Shown one piece after another: positions 9,726 to 18,466 of a stretch of DNA of 64,000 nucleotides. A program made the position numbers and the translations under genes. How positions within the stretch are numbered: position 1 is the stretch's first letter; every line of letters begins with the position of its first letter. Origin of the DNA: Sagittula marina (GTDB lineage Bacteria; Pseudomonadota; Alphaproteobacteria; Rhodobacterales; Rhodobacteraceae); NCBI RefSeq assembly GCF_014196795.1, contig NZ_JACIEJ010000009.1:124001-188000 (forward strand). The letters run 5' to 3'. Under the pieces are notes generated by a model. It had not been told where the DNA came from. It worked only from the letters and a program-made list of their open reading frames with translations, and did no database searches.

Positions 9726-9980
9726 ATGATGATGAGCGAGCGGCAGTTCTTCAACGTGGAACCCGAGGTTGCGGGTGGGCTTGCCGAGGGTACGGTTCTG
9801 GATCGGTCGAGCCATCCGCCCGTGGTGTCCAAAGTGCATTACCGGGTCGAGGGCTGGCTTGGCGACGCACTGATCGAAAGTTTCCCGGTCTTTCTGCTGC
9901 GCCAGGAAGCCTGGAATGCTGTTGTTGCAGAAGGTCTGACCGGCGCGCGCATCGATCATGCCGAGATACCGCCGGTCTAA
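9726..9980 (+). CDS. small protein resembling the N-terminal half of imm11-type immunity proteins
   Basis: An 84-residue open frame with three possible ATG starts (9726, 9729, 9732) after GGGAGG at 9716. The sequence FNVEPEVAGGLAEGTVLD, then PPVVSKVHYRVEGWLGD and the ending EGLTGARIDHAEI, resembles the start of the imm11 (MXAN_0049-like, DUF1629) family. Those proteins are usually near 200 residues, so this copy looks truncated. No toxin gene is next to it. Recognition is from memory of the family and moderate. Confidence 0.5.
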   Translation: MMMSERQFFNVEPEVAGGLAEGTVLDRSSHPPVVSKVHYRVEGWLGDALIESFPVFLLRQEAWNAVVAEGLTGARIDHAEIPPV

Positions 9981-9983
9981 CCG

Positions 9984-10211
9984 TTAGACCCTCGATACTG
10001 GGCGTTCGTATCCATCATGTCGAAGGCGACGTGCGTCGGAATCCAGATCCTCCCAAGCCTCTTCGTCCGCAGGCGCCCAAGCGTTGAGCCGTGTCAGCCA
10101 CAGGAGGACCATTTGACCGTCCTCCGCATAGAAACGATCCCATAGCGCGAGAAGCCGGTAGAGTGACGCCGCGGAGGGAGCACTGCCCCACAGAACGGCA
10201 ACCTTCGCCAT
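9984..10211 (-). CDS. hypothetical 75-residue protein
   Basis: An acidic, Trp- and Leu-rich frame starting MAKVAVLWGSAP and containing SLYRLLALWDRFYAEDGQ and AWAPADEEAWEDLDSDA. The composition is protein-like rather than random, but I do not recognise the family. The frame is open upstream to 10313 with low-complexity sequence. It may be a remnant, given the decayed surroundings. Confidence 0.3.
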   Translation of the reverse strand: MAKVAVLWGSAPSAASLYRLLALWDRFYAEDGQMVLLWLTRLNAWAPADEEAWEDLDSDARRLRHDGYERPVSRV

Positions 10212-10547
10212 TCTATCGCATGGCAGAAGGTCCTGCAGTGTGGACCTCAAGCTGCCGCACGACGCTGCCCCACGCTGCGAAGCGCCCGGTCCGGAGAAGC
10301 CGCGCTGCAACAAGCGCCTTCTTGGCGAACGGAAGGTTTGGGCGAAAGCGACACTCTACACGACGGGCGGAGAGCCGTTGTTCGCTGTGGTGGCAATCCG
10401 GCCGTCAGGCAAAACTTTAGGCTGACACTCAGGGCTGTCCAACATCGAGCTTTCCCCTGCATATCCGCATAGCGGAACAAACCACAGAAGCGACCGGTGT
10501 GGCGTTTACGTCGATTTTGCGCAGACAGCGTTTCGATAATTTCCGCG
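10212..10547. other. gene-poor stretch with a possible enzyme scrap
   Basis: The only suggestive frame is plus-strand 10240-10425, whose end (ERKVWAKATLYTTGGEPLFAV) faintly resembles the last beta strands of a PaaI-type thioesterase. It has no start region of that family. I do not call it a gene. Confidence 0.25.
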
Positions 10548-10979
10548 TTATCCCGACATCTTGGTTTTAATGACCTTCTGGATCAGTGCGATGAATTGGC
10601 GCTTTTCATCTTCGTCGAGACCGGCCAGTCGCATCGCGTTCTCTTCCTGGGCCGCCGTGATGGCGGGGTCGCGAAGGTCGCGGGCGCGGTCGGTCAGCCA
10701 GACGCGTTGAGCCCGCCCATCGTTTGCATCCTTCTTGCGCACAATCAGGCCGTCTCGCTCCATGCGCGCCAACGTATTGGCCATTGTCGCCTGTTCGATG
10801 TCGAGCCGCTCCGTGAGCTGCTTCTGGCTCAGACCATCCGTGTCCCAAAGCTCCAGAAGTGCGGGAAACGTGCCGGTGGTTAGGCCCAGAGGCTTGATCC
10901 GCGAGGTCAGGCCTTGCGCGAAGATGCGCGCCATGTGGTTCGCGAGGTATCCCGCCGATTGATCCTTCGAAAAATTCAT
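10548..10979 (-). CDS. MarR family transcriptional regulator
   Basis: A 143-residue winged-helix regulator. Residues about 45-105 carry the MarR core (LSQKQLTERLDIEQATMAN, then MERDGLIVRKKDANDGRA with the Asp-Gly-Arg wing). It is divergent from a small membrane protein gene, with two adjacent palindromes between the starts, the usual arrangement for autoregulation plus control of the neighbour. The effector is unknown. Confidence 0.92.
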   Translation of the reverse strand: MNFSKDQSAGYLANHMARIFAQGLTSRIKPLGLTTGTFPALLELWDTDGLSQKQLTERLDIEQATMANTLARMERDGLIVRKKDANDGRAQRVWLTDRARDLRDPAITAAQEENAMRLAGLDEDEKRQFIALIQKVIKTKMSG

Positions 10980-10994
10980 GGGGACGTCTTAGCA

Positions 10995-11040
10995 CTTGCA
11001 TAGCTCGCTATACAAGTTTTATATAGCTAGCTATATAAAA
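10995..11040. promoter_or_regulatory. two adjacent palindromic operators between marR and the membrane-protein gene
   Basis: A perfect 24-base palindrome lies at 11017-11040, centred on TATATAGCTAGCTATATA. Immediately next to it, 10995-11016 is a near-perfect 22-base palindrome with core ATAGC-TC-GCTAT. Both share the half-site ATAGC. They occupy almost the whole region between the two start codons (10979 and 11065), as expected for a MarR dimer controlling both promoters. Confidence 0.75.
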
Positions 11041-11064
11041 TTCACTGCGACAAGGAGTTTCGTC

Positions 11065-11508
11065 ATGTCGAAAACCATTCATCCTATAGCCGGAACGATA
11101 GCTCTGATTACGATTTTAAGTTTCTGGCTTTCCACTACTTGGTCCGAGATTTTTGCCGGAGAACAGGCTGTTACGACGGTCAAGACTTGGGTTCCCTATG
11201 GCTTCCTCGTTCTGCTTCCTGCCCTGATGGCAGCAGGCGGCTCGGGGTTCAGGCTGGGCAGGAAAATGCGCGGTCCTGTGGTCAACGCCAAGAAAAAGCG
11301 GATGCCGTTCATCGCGGCCAACGGCATCCTGATCCTGATCCCCTGCGCACTGTACCTGTCTTTCAAGGCGCAGGCGGGGGCGTTCGATATGGCTTTTTAT
11401 GTGGTGCAGGTGATTGAGTTGCTTGCGGGTGCGGCCAATATAACCTTGCTGATACTTAACATGCGGGATGGGCTGCGGTTGTCACGCAGACGGACGGCCC
11501 ATCCATGA
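11065..11508 (+). CDS. small inner-membrane protein under MarR control
   Basis: A 147-residue protein with about four hydrophobic segments (residues about 7-25, 45-65, 87-105, 112-130) and a basic tail (LSRRRTAHP). No enzymatic motif is visible and I do not recognise a named family. AAGGAG precedes the ATG at 11065. The divergent MarR gene and shared palindromes suggest an inducible membrane protein, perhaps a stress or efflux accessory; that is inference. Confidence 0.8.
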   Translation: MSKTIHPIAGTIALITILSFWLSTTWSEIFAGEQAVTTVKTWVPYGFLVLLPALMAAGGSGFRLGRKMRGPVVNAKKKRMPFIAANGILILIPCALYLSFKAQAGAFDMAFYVVQVIELLAGAANITLLILNMRDGLRLSRRRTAHP

Positions 11509-11692
11509 AACAGGGCCGACCATGGACCTTCGCCAACCCGGTCTTGACCCGATCTCGAACGGACAAAAAGAGCCCTTGCGGTCGCGTTCCTGACGAACCG
11601 GACGGGTGAATTATTTGACCCTGAATGGCGACGGGGGAGTATGCGAGGCTTTCGAGCTTTGACAACACCGGCTCCCCCGAACGCTTGTCGCT

Positions 11693-12280
11693 CTAGCTCT
11701 GCGTCGGCTGACCTATCACAGCCACTGCGATAAAGTTGACCAGCCGATCGGCCCGATCTTCGAAGACGAGCTGATCGCCGATCCAACCGGCCGCGGCGAT
11801 GAGGGCAAAAAGGTCCTCTCCGTCGATATCGGTGCGGGCAACACCGTCTTGCTGTGCGCGGCGCAGGAGGACTGCCCCGGCCTTGCGCAGGTTTTTGCAG
11901 TCTTCGTGAAGCGCGGAGCTGGGATCAGCGAGCGCCTTCGCCATCAGGTCGACGACCCCTTTGAAGACGTGGACGAATGCGGTTGCTTCAGTGAACCAAA
12001 TCGTCAGAGCGGTATTCGACGGATGGTCGCGGGAAAGGGTTTCGGATCGCGCGATCAAGTCGCAGAGCGCCTTGTGCAGCAAAGCTTCCAACAGGTCCTC
12101 GCGGGTCGGAAAGTGGCGGTACAGTGTCGCCAGCCCGACCCCAGCCCGCCGTGCGATGTCACGAAGCGAGGCATCGACGCCCTGTTCGGTAATGACCTCG
12201 CGCGCGATGGCGAGGAGGCTTTCGTAATTTTTCTTTGCATCTGCACGCATTCGGGCGCCCCAGTCTCTTCCTGTTGACAT
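11693..12280 (-). CDS. TetR/AcrR family transcriptional regulator
   Basis: A 195-residue regulator with a classic N-terminal helix-turn-helix (DASLRDIARRAGVGLATLYRHF, key part shown) near residues 30-55. I start it at ATG 12280 (MSTGRDWG). GTG 12289 and the internal ATG before RADAKK are possible alternatives. The start codon lies inside one arm of a large inverted repeat. It is divergent from the aldo-keto reductase/GST pair, which it probably represses. Confidence 0.9.
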   Translation of the reverse strand: MSTGRDWGARMRADAKKNYESLLAIAREVITEQGVDASLRDIARRAGVGLATLYRHFPTREDLLEALLHKALCDLIARSETLSRDHPSNTALTIWFTEATAFVHVFKGVVDLMAKALADPSSALHEDCKNLRKAGAVLLRRAQQDGVARTDIDGEDLFALIAAAGWIGDQLVFEDRADRLVNFIAVAVIGQPTQS

Positions 12281-12325
12281 TCGGATCACTGCTCCACATA
12301 TAAAGCGGAGCAGTGATCCGAATGT
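12277..12325. promoter_or_regulatory. perfect 19-base inverted repeat operator at the tetR start
   Basis: Arms at 12277-12295 and 12307-12325 are exact reverse complements, separated by 11 bases. Each arm also contains an imperfect palindrome of the form GGA-x-CA-x-TG-x-TCC. The structure therefore looks like two TetR dimer sites facing each other. One arm covers the regulator's own start codon, so binding would block its initiation region as well as the divergent promoter. Confidence 0.8.
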
Positions 12326-12398
12326 AGCGTATCTGCATCGGATTTGAAAGGTCACACCGCCCACACGGGCAGGGTTGGCGTGGAAAGTGGAGATGAGA

Positions 12399-13451
12399 AT
12401 GCGATACAAACTCTTTGGGGAGCACACCGGGCTGAGGGTGTCGGAATTGGTGCTTGGCACTTCCAATTTCGGCACGCGCTGGGGGCATGGCACAGAACTG
12501 GCAGAGGCGCGCCGCATGCTGGATGCTTATGCCGACGCAGGCGGCAATATCCTCGACAGTTCCAATGGGTACCAAAGCGGCCAGTCGGAAGAATTCCTTG
12601 GTGACATTCTGCAAGGCCGCCGCGACCGGTTCGTGCTGGGCACGAAGTTCGCGGTCGCGACGGACGAGACAGCAAACGTGCTGACAACAGGGAACAGCCG
12701 ACAAGCGATGCACGCTTCGGTAGAGGCAAGCCTGAAGCGTCTGGGAACGGATCGTATTGATCTTTACTGGGTTCACGTTGCAGACAGCGTTACCCCGATG
12801 GACGAGATCATGCGTGGCTTCGAAGACCTCGTGCGGCAAGGCAAGATCCTCTACGCCGGGCTGTCGGACTTTCCGGCTTGGCGGGTGTCCCGTGCGGCGA
12901 CACTGGCGGAATTGCGCGGGACAGTTCCTGTCGCAGGTCTGCAATTGGAACACAGCCTCGTCGCCCGCACCGCCGAAGCCGAACTGATCGAGGCAGGGCG
13001 CGGTCTGGGCCTCGGGATCACCGCCTTCTCACCTCTTGGTGGGGGCGTCCTGACGGGCAAGTATCGCAAGCCGCTGACCGAAACCGGTCGCGAGGAAGGC
13101 TTGAACGGGGCCGCATTCCACCCCGAGGACACGGCGCAACGCACCGCGATCCTGGATACCGTGATTGCAGTGGCCAAGGAGCACGAGGTCACGCCGGGCG
13201 AGGTGGCCATAGCATGGGTCGCGTCGAAGGGGATTTTCCCGATCATCGGCCCGCGCACCATGGCGCAGCTCACGGAAAACCTGGCTGCCGCCGACCTGCA
13301 TTTGTCGGCAGACCAGATAGGGCGTCTTGATCGGGCCAGCGCGATTCCTGACGTCTTTCCGTACACGGTTCTGAATGACGCTCGAATCCGCAGTTTGATC
13401 ACGGCCGGACAGGATGCGTGCATCGACATGCCGAATTTGCCCGTGGCCTGA
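12399..13451 (+). CDS. aldo/keto reductase
   Basis: A 350-residue NADPH-dependent aldo/keto reductase. The catalytic tetrad is visible: Asp and Tyr in LDSSNGYQSGQSEEFLG, Lys in VLGTKFA and His in YWVHVAD. The C-terminal GPRTMAQLTENL segment contacts the cofactor. I prefer ATG 12399 (MRYKLFG), which has GGAG six bases upstream, over the ATG at 12393. A GST gene follows after 62 bases and a TetR regulator is divergent, suggesting an inducible carbonyl or electrophile detoxification unit. Confidence 0.92.
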   Translation: MRYKLFGEHTGLRVSELVLGTSNFGTRWGHGTELAEARRMLDAYADAGGNILDSSNGYQSGQSEEFLGDILQGRRDRFVLGTKFAVATDETANVLTTGNSRQAMHASVEASLKRLGTDRIDLYWVHVADSVTPMDEIMRGFEDLVRQGKILYAGLSDFPAWRVSRAATLAELRGTVPVAGLQLEHSLVARTAEAELIEAGRGLGLGITAFSPLGGGVLTGKYRKPLTETGREEGLNGAAFHPEDTAQRTAILDTVIAVAKEHEVTPGEVAIAWVASKGIFPIIGPRTMAQLTENLAAADLHLSADQIGRLDRASAIPDVFPYTVLNDARIRSLITAGQDACIDMPNLPVA

Positions 13452-13513
13452 ACAGCGGTTCGTTGGAGCACCCAGCGGACCTCATCCCCTTCTTAGCAAT
13501 CAGGAAAACCGAT

Positions 13514-14146
13514 ATGATTACGCTCTATTACCACCGGGGCGCTTGTTCGACCTCGAACCACTTTGCCCTTGAGGATGCCGGCATCGCCTACGAGGCCATC
13601 GAAGTGCATCTTGATCGCGAAGACGATCCCATTGCGCAGAAGGTGCGTAAATTGAACCCGATGGCAATGACACCGGTCCTCGTACTCGAGGACGGCGAGG
13701 TGCTGACCCAGAACGCCGCAACGCTATCCTATATAGCTGATCTTGTGCCAGAGAAGTCGCTTTTGCCGAAACCTGGCACCCTTGCGCGGGCCCAGGCGGA
13801 CAGCTGGATGGCCTTCGTAGCCTCTGATCTCCATCCCGTGATCATCGAATACATCTACAAGGGCTTTGGTGAAACGGATGCCGAACGGGCACGTCTGGTC
13901 GCATTTTACGAAGACCGGGTGGCGCGACGCCTAGCTGTGCTCGAAGATCGGCTTACCGACCGACCCTATATCCTCGGCAGTGACTACTCTGTCATCGACG
14001 GCTATGCGTTGATCGTTCTGAACTGGTCCCTCCCTGCCGGGCTTTCACTCGATGCCTATCCGTGCATCCGCAGTTACATGGATCGGATCGAAGCCCGCCC
14101 GACAATCCAAAGGGTCCGCGAGGCCGAAGGCTCGATCACCTGGTAA
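13514..14146 (+). CDS. glutathione S-transferase
   Basis: A 210-residue GST with an N-terminal thioredoxin-like domain (MITLYYHRGACSTSNHFALE, residues 1-80) and an all-helical C-terminal domain. The GACSTS segment is like beta-class bacterial enzymes, and NPMAMTPVL holds the cis-Pro. It would conjugate glutathione to electrophiles in the cytoplasm. It follows the aldo/keto reductase on the same strand and is probably in the same TetR-controlled unit. Confidence 0.92.
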   Translation: MITLYYHRGACSTSNHFALEDAGIAYEAIEVHLDREDDPIAQKVRKLNPMAMTPVLVLEDGEVLTQNAATLSYIADLVPEKSLLPKPGTLARAQADSWMAFVASDLHPVIIEYIYKGFGETDAERARLVAFYEDRVARRLAVLEDRLTDRPYILGSDYSVIDGYALIVLNWSLPAGLSLDAYPCIRSYMDRIEARPTIQRVREAEGSITW

Positions 14147-15012
14147 GACCTGATTTCAGCACAAACTGTCGATTTCAACTTCTCCAGCGGCAATGGCGAC
14201 TTTGGGTGTCGTCATTGCTCGTTGCGCTGCACAACGTCAAAAGAAAGGATGCCAGAGGTTGGTAAATTGGAATTAGAAGACGACGGGTCTAAAACTACCT
14301 TTGTAGTGCATCTCTTACTGTCGGATTATGCTGCAAAGCGTCACGAAAGTTCGGTTTGGCCAAGCTGCGCCGCAACAATGGCCAGTTTGGCGAAGGTCTG
14401 ATCAGGATCGCCTCTCCCGCGTCACACTTTCGACAGCAACGGCGATTGCGGTCCTCCGCTGCAGATGCGTGAAAGACCATCGCTCGCGTCCAGAGCGGAC
14501 AGTCATCCACACCTTTACCAGGAAGCAAATTCTAAGGGTTTGTTAAGGCGGATACCTCAGATGGCAGAGAAACTTCCAAGACTACAACATCATTCCGGCC
14601 TCGCAAATCATCTGGCAAATGCGCTTCGATTGCAGCTTGAATCTGTGAGGCGGATTGGTAGGTATGACGTGTTGATCCTGCGACCACTCCTGAGCACCGT
14701 GCCAGAGGACAAGGTAGACTGCCTGTTCATCGCGTCCGGGTGCATGGCGTATGGTTGGCGCTGTATCCCATGTGCTGTTTTCGTCGGAATCGTGAAACTC
14801 CTGCTCCGGACACTTGATCGTGTCAGACGTAATTGCTGGCTGCGGCCGGTGACAGTGGGTCCTGAGGCAGCCTGGGGCGGATCCCCTTGTGCCGTATTCC
14901 CGCCTTTCAGATCCGTGCCGGGGTTGGAACTCGATCGCATCTGGAATTGTTCACCATCCGACGCGGTGGGCACCGGTGCCCCAGCACGCAAACTCTCGCA
15001 AAGGTTTTCGCA
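14147..15012. other. 866-base stretch without a recognisable gene
   Basis: Frames on both strands (for example plus 14465-15016, minus 14608-14991) have no family signature and an odd composition rich in Arg, Pro and Ser. I see no IS ends or RNA gene. It may be decayed DNA; the promoter of the following permease should lie in its last part. Confidence 0.4.
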
Positions 15013-16800
15013 ATGAGTGAATTCATCGGGGCGAACGCGCCCATCATCGCGCTCGTTATTCTTGCATTGCTCTTCATCGCGTTCACCCTCGAAAAATACC
15101 CGCCCGAAGTGACAGCCGCCGGTGCGGCAGCCCTGTTTATCGTGCTCGGACTGGTGCCGAACAACGATGTCATGAGCGTATTCTCCAGTTCCGCCCCAAT
15201 CACCATCGCTGCAATGTTCGTCGTCTCCGGTGCGTTGGTACGGACAGGGGTTCTGGACGCTATCGCCGGTCTTGTGATCGGTCGGGCAAAGAACCGGCCG
15301 GTTCTGGCCATCGGCATTTTCATCTTTGCAACCATCGCCGCGTCCGGTTTCATGAACAACACCCCGGTCGTTCTGGTGCTGATCCCGGTGGTCATCCGCC
15401 TTGCGGCCAGCCTGAACGTCGCCTCGACCCGGCTTCTGATCCCGCTGTCCTATGCCGCGGTCCTTGGGGGGACCTGTACGCTGATCGGAACCTCGACAAA
15501 CCTGCTGGTCGATGGCGTCGCACGCGAAGCCGGGCTGGAGGCTTTCTCCATTTTCGAAATTGCGCCGGTCGGCATCGTCGTTGCCATCGTGGGCGGTGTC
15601 TCAATGTTGCTTCTGGGCAATTATCTTCTGCCGGATCGTGCTTCTCAGAGCGATGAAGGAGAGAGCGCCGAGACAGCGTTTCTGTCCGAAATCACAGTGC
15701 TTGCGGATTATCCGCAGATCGGTATGCCCCTGTCCGACATCGCCGACTTCCAGCGCAATGGCATTCGGGTCACCGGGTTGCGTCGCGGCACCCAGATCCT
15801 TCGCAAGGATTTGCCGGAACAGGTCCTGCGCAAGGGGGATGCGGTGCTTGTTCTGGCGCCGACCTCGGAGTTGCTGACATTTGCTGAAGCATCGGGCCTG
15901 CGGGTCGGACTGCGGCGCACGGTCGAGCTGGACCCCGAGGCGCAGGTCCGCGTCGCTGAAGCAATCGTCACACCCTCGCGGCGCAGCTCGGGCATCCGCA
16001 TTGCCGATCTTGCTCTGGGGCGGCGCGCCGGCATGCGTGTGCTGGGTGCATTCCGTCCCGGCCACTCGGTCGCCGGAGCGGATCTGTCGAGCGTGCGTTT
16101 GCGCCCGGCCGACAAGCTGCTGCTTGAAGGCACGGTTGAGGGGTTCGACGAGTTGCGGCGCTCAGGTGACGTTGTCTCGGTTTCTGCCCCGAACGGGCGG
16201 GCGTTCCGTCGACGTCAGGCTCCGATCGCCATCGCAACGCTGGTCGGGATCGTCGCACTGGCCGCATTCAACATCATGCCGATCGGTATCCTAGCGCTTG
16301 TCGGGGTTGCGGCCATTCTCGTGCTGCGGTGCATCGACAACGACGAGGCCTGGGCATCCATTGATGCATCCATCCTTGTGCTGATCTTTGCCATGCTGAT
16401 TGTCGGTGCCGGGCTGGAACATACCGGCGCGGTCGAACTGATCGTCAAAGTGCTGACCCCATGGCTGCAGGGCTTGCCGCCTTTCCTGACCTTGCTCGCG
16501 ATCTATGCCGTCGGCTCGATCCTGACCGAAGTGGTGACGAACAACGCCGTCGCGGTCATCTTCACACCCATCGTTATCGCGCTGGCCGGGCAGCTGGGGG
16601 TTGATCCACGACCCTTCGTCGTGGCGGTGATGTTCTCGGCCAGTGCAAGTTTTGCAACGCCCATCGGATACCAGACCAACACCTTGGTCTACGGTGCCGG
16701 AAACTACAGGTTCACGGACTTTCTGAAAATCGGCATTCCAATGAACCTCATCGTGGGCATAACCGCTGCCTTGGCGATCAGTGTGTTTTTCCCGCTTTGA
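15013..16800 (+). CDS. SLC13-type anion permease with two central TrkA-C domains
   Basis: A 595-residue inner-membrane transporter. Two hydrophobic halves (residues about 1-205 and 400-595) flank a soluble middle with two RCK/TrkA-C repeats (about 215-300 and 310-395). Signature segments are GFMNNTPVVLVLIP, GGTCTLIGTSTN, TEVVTNNAVAVIF and FATPIGYQTNTLVYG. This is the layout of the bacterial SLC13 (divalent anion:sodium symporter)/CitMHS-like families. The substrate could be sulfate or a dicarboxylate; nothing nearby decides it. Stand-alone gene. Confidence 0.88.
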   Translation: MSEFIGANAPIIALVILALLFIAFTLEKYPPEVTAAGAAALFIVLGLVPNNDVMSVFSSSAPITIAAMFVVSGALVRTGVLDAIAGLVIGRAKNRPVLAIGIFIFATIAASGFMNNTPVVLVLIPVVIRLAASLNVASTRLLIPLSYAAVLGGTCTLIGTSTNLLVDGVAREAGLEAFSIFEIAPVGIVVAIVGGVSMLLLGNYLLPDRASQSDEGESAETAFLSEITVLADYPQIGMPLSDIADFQRNGIRVTGLRRGTQILRKDLPEQVLRKGDAVLVLAPTSELLTFAEASGLRVGLRRTVELDPEAQVRVAEAIVTPSRRSSGIRIADLALGRRAGMRVLGAFRPGHSVAGADLSSVRLRPADKLLLEGTVEGFDELRRSGDVVSVSAPNGRAFRRRQAPIAIATLVGIVALAAFNIMPIGILALVGVAAILVLRCIDNDEAWASIDASILVLIFAMLIVGAGLEHTGAVELIVKVLTPWLQGLPPFLTLLAIYAVGSILTEVVTNNAVAVIFTPIVIALAGQLGVDPRPFVVAVMFSASASFATPIGYQTNTLVYGAGNYRFTDFLKIGIPMNLIVGITAALAISVFFPL

Positions 16801-17238
16801 TCTGGGCAATTTTTAAGGGGTTGGTGTCGGGCAGTTCTGCGCCCCACAACCCCGATCAACCTAGAAAAAAGCTGCGGCAGATTGCGTGGTCGGGTTTCAC
16901 ATGCGGCACCGCATCATGAAAAGTCACCTTAACCCGGAAAGTAGTTGAGTCTGCAAAGGCGGCTCCCTGCCGGTGGAGCGGTCTGCCGCCTCATCGAGCG
17001 CTGTAGCGAAGTGCGGTGCGGCATCTTGCAGGAAGCTGGCGTAAGGATTTCGCACGGGCAGCGTTGATCTCGCTGCACCATGAACGAACGTCTTCACAGG
17101 GCTGTCACCAGTCAGGCCCACCAAACTTCACACGTTATTTTGCTGCAGATGTGCTGCCGGACCGCCGCAAGGCAGCTCTTCGCCCATAGCTACAGATTTT
17201 CCTGTCTTGCAGAGCACAAATGTTCCCTATATGTTCTT
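16801..17238. other. intergenic stretch, nothing recognised
   Basis: The 3' flank of the permease gene. Short frames on both strands show no family motif. No terminator with a convincing T-run was found. Confidence 0.4.
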
Positions 17239-17492
17239 ATGAGAAAATACGAGACCAAAAAAGTGAATTACCAGTGCGTTAATCACTTGGAACCAAAGCA
17301 ATCGGAATATGTAACGACAGGATTGCCAAGAAAGGCGAGACGGTAGGTCTTTCTTTCTATGCGTTTTTTGCGAACAAAAATGATGATCCAGAGCTGCTCA
17401 TGGAAGCCGCGGAGTGGTGGATCAAGACCCATGAACTTGATCACTTCGAGAAAGCGACAAAAATCCGAGATATGATCTGTTCGGGTGATTGA
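17239..17492 (+). pseudogene. small hypothetical gene interrupted by a frameshift
   Basis: The frame from ATG 17239 (MRKYETKKVNYQCVNHL) runs into a short unrelated tail. Meanwhile another frame beginning near 17313 (NDRIAKKGETVGLSFYAFFANK) continues as a clearly protein-like sequence to TGA 17490-17492, yet has no start codon after its upstream stop at 17280. Joined by one indel near 17300-17320 they give an approximately 84-residue protein with a WWIKTHELDHFEKATKIRDMI end. I do not recognise the family. Base composition is lower in GC than its neighbours. Confidence 0.45.
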
Positions 17493-17639
17493 GCAAAGCC
17501 CGCAATGTTTCGCTGAGCCGCCCTCCCGCCAACAAAAATGCTGCACAATATGTTGCACGGCTGCTTCGCGAAGCTGAGATGCAGCACTTGGACATCTGAC
17601 CGTAGGCGGGTGGAGGCCGTTCACGTCGATCAACGTGAG

Positions 17640-18300
17640 AAGCGTATTCTGGTGAAAAACGCCTGTTTGATTGTGGCCTGAACTACTGATGCATTTCCTG
17701 CAACGGGCGGGAGGATCGGCGATGATGGAACCGCGGCAGGAGGCGCAACTGGCGCGGTTCTACGAGCTGTCGCTTGAAGTTCATGTGCCCCAGAACCACC
17801 TTCTGCGTCCCATCGACCGGTTCGTGGATTTGTCCGGCATCCGCCTCTACCTCGCCGATTTCTACAGCCATGCCGGGTGGCCTTCCGTCGTTTCCCACGG
17901 AGGATTGGGACCCAGCGCAGATCGGTCCCGCCGACGCACCCCGAGCCGTTCGTGAGTGTCTGGACACCGTGAACGAGGCCGTCTTCAGCGCGGCCAGAGA
18001 GGGTCAGCCAAAGTTCACATCGCATCCCGACTCGGCCAGCCAATGAAACGCGGTCCATAAAGGCCCGGCTTTCTTCAGTTATCCCGACAATTATCTGATC
18101 GACACAGACCACGGCGTCATCGTGGACGTTGAGGCCACCAAGTCCATCCGGCAGGCCAAGATCCTTTCCGCACTGCAGCAACCGCGAGATACCTGACAGG
18201 GAAGGCGCTCCCACCAAACCAAAGCGACGAAATTCTGTGCCCGCGAACGGGTGCTGTTCCAAGGAACCGGTGTGAACCGGTCATGCGGCGGCGCGCGAAT
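17640..18300 (+). mobile_element. IS1182-type transposase remnant with internal deletions
   Basis: From 17722 the sequence reads like the transposase N-terminus (MMEPRQEAQLARFYELSLE to LADFYSHAG). It then jumps, in another frame, to a mid-protein piece (EDWDPAQIGPADAPRAV to KFTSHPDSASQ). A third piece from 18059 (KGPAFFSYPDNYLIDTDHG to KSIRQA) runs directly into the extreme C-terminus (KILSALQQPRDT, stop 18194). At least two internal deletions and frameshifts are implied. Sequence 18160-18290 is closely similar to the reverse complement of 38285-38420, marking the same element end. Confidence 0.75.
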
Positions 18301-18466
18301 TGGAGTGGCTGTTTCAGCGAGTGCGGACACTCTGAAGGCGGAGGGCAACCTGGAAATGCCTGTTCGTGCCACACGACAGCCTGCGCTTGGCCCGCCGTAT
18401 TGAGGCAGTGGCAGAGGTGCTGAACCAGATCATCCTTGAAAAGATTTCGATATTCGAACCGCGAAC

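Noticed and set aside
10240-10425. Thioesterase-like small gene
   Set aside because: Only the last 20 or so residues resemble the family and no start region is present.
14465-15016. Plus-strand frame of 183 codons before the SLC13 gene
   Set aside because: No family signature, poor start context and overlap with the permease start.
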